From the NCBI RefSeq assembly GCF_001808955.1, contig NZ_KV795254.1, positions 1-64,000 of the forward strand: 64,000 bases of DNA, written 5' to 3'. The stretch comes from Rothia sp. HMSC078H08. Lineage in GTDB: Bacteria > Actinomycetota > Actinomycetes > Actinomycetales > Micrococcaceae. Position 1 is the first letter of the stretch. Every line of letters begins with the position of its first letter. The notes under the pieces are model-generated. The model did not search any database. It was not told the origin of the DNA and saw only the letters and a program-made list of their open reading frames with translations. A program made the position numbers and the translations under genes. Below are positions 63,534 to 64,000 of the stretch, in pieces.

Positions 63534-64000
63534 GCAAAGAGCTCACGCACATCCTCAGCCGTCACCGCCGCGGAGGCGAACTCGCCCTCACCGACCACCG
63601 CATCGAAGAGCGCGGCCTTCGACTCCTTGAGCTGCATGACCTTCTCCTCAATGGTGCCCTCGGCAACCAGACGGTAGACGTGCACCTCCTTGTCCTGGCC
63701 GATGCGGTGAATACGGTCCACCGCCTGCTGCTCGGCGGCGGGGTTCCACCACGGATCCATGATGAACACGTGGTCCGCCTCGGTCAGGTTCAGGCCGAAA
63801 CCGCCAGCCTTGAGCGAAATGAGGAACACCGGCTCCTGCCCGCTCGTAAACGCCTCGATAACCTCGGCACGGTTGCGGGTAGAACCGTCCAGGTACAGGT
63901 GACCGATGCCCTCCTTAGCCAGGCGTGCCGAAATGCTCTTGAGGTAGCCGGTGAACTGGCTGAACACCAGCACTCGGTGGCCCTTCTCGAGCAGGTCGGG
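63515..64000 (-). CDS. SNF2/DEAD-like helicase, C-terminal part (runs off window)
   Basis: 161 codons of the C-terminal RecA-like domain; the frame is open to the window edge. V-L-V-F-S-Q-F-T, L-D-G-S-T-R-N-R, L-K-A-G-G-F-G-L-N-L-T-E-A-D (motif V) and D-R-I-H-R-I-G-Q (motif VI) are SNF2 family signatures. Probable HepA/RapA-like or SWI2/SNF2 translocase on DNA. N-terminal half not in the window. Confidence 0.95.
   Translation of the reverse strand, partial: PDLLEKGHRVLVFSQFTGYLKSISARLAKEGIGHLYLDGSTRNRAEVIEAFTSGQEPVFLISLKAGGFGLNLTEADHVFIMDPWWNPAAEQQAVDRIHRIGQDKEVHVYRLVAEGTIEEKVMQLKESKAALFDAVVGEGEFASAAVTAEDVRELFAPAVER

Overview
The window reads as a chromosomal segment of a high-GC Gram-positive actinobacterium of the Micrococcaceae, most likely Rothia (R. 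mucilaginosa-like). The reasons are the Actinobacteria-type dnaK-grpE/dnaJ-hspR locus with HAIR operators, the cysteine-free L28/L33/S14 operon, a bifunctional-type dCTP deaminase, an IdeR/DtxR-type iron box and frequent leaderless starts. The genus is an inference; no search was run.

Layout. 1-270: rRNA operon end (23S-5S spacer, 5S rRNA, terminator). 500-7200: a DUF6891-like protein, a membrane-anchored DsbA-like thioredoxin, tRNA-Thr, an OafA-type acyltransferase with SGNH domain, an iron-box-controlled orphan ABC ATPase and an SGNH hydrolase. 7200-9150: a complex non-coding stretch, then rpmB-rpmG-rpsN and an HU gene. 9600-15500: six tandem paralogous lipoproteins whose terminators and promoters were duplicated with them. 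15750-22000: a thioredoxin/NHL protein, three locus-paired repeats, two divergent membrane proteins, a methyltransferase and a MauE/thioredoxin protein. 22289-26197: thiEOSGF thiamine operon (minus strand). 26860-31166: tRNA-Gly, dcd, an HPr-kinase-like P-loop protein, an MFS transporter, a DUF4235 protein. 31439-34785: TPP riboswitch and ykoEDC ECF thiamine-type importer. 35150-39623: pabC, a Bcr/CflA efflux pump, a small membrane peptide, a uridine-kinase-like protein and a low-Mr tyrosine phosphatase. 39797-47613: four pentapeptide-repeat membrane proteins, with a 34-codon hydrophobic peptide gene between copies 2 and 3. 48164-52589: dnaK-grpE and dnaJ-hspR. 52871-64000: trmB, two APC amino-acid permeases, an unknown protein, tex, an aldo/keto reductase and the 3' part of an SNF2 helicase.

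Most unusual content. (1) About thirteen copies of a modular palindromic repeat have a conserved core, but outer arms that differ at every locus while remaining complementary within each copy. (2) Pure G/C tracts (G9 and G10) sit about 40 bp upstream of the -10 of one lipoprotein copy and one pentapeptide copy, a layout that suggests phase-variable promoters. (3) A 34-codon peptide gene, too short for ordinary ORF calling, has a near-perfect ribosome binding site, a strand-specific terminator and palindromes at its promoter. (4) Two paralogue arrays of envelope proteins make up about a fifth of the window. Thiamine synthesis and uptake are about 5 kb apart, and only the importer carries a visible TPP riboswitch.
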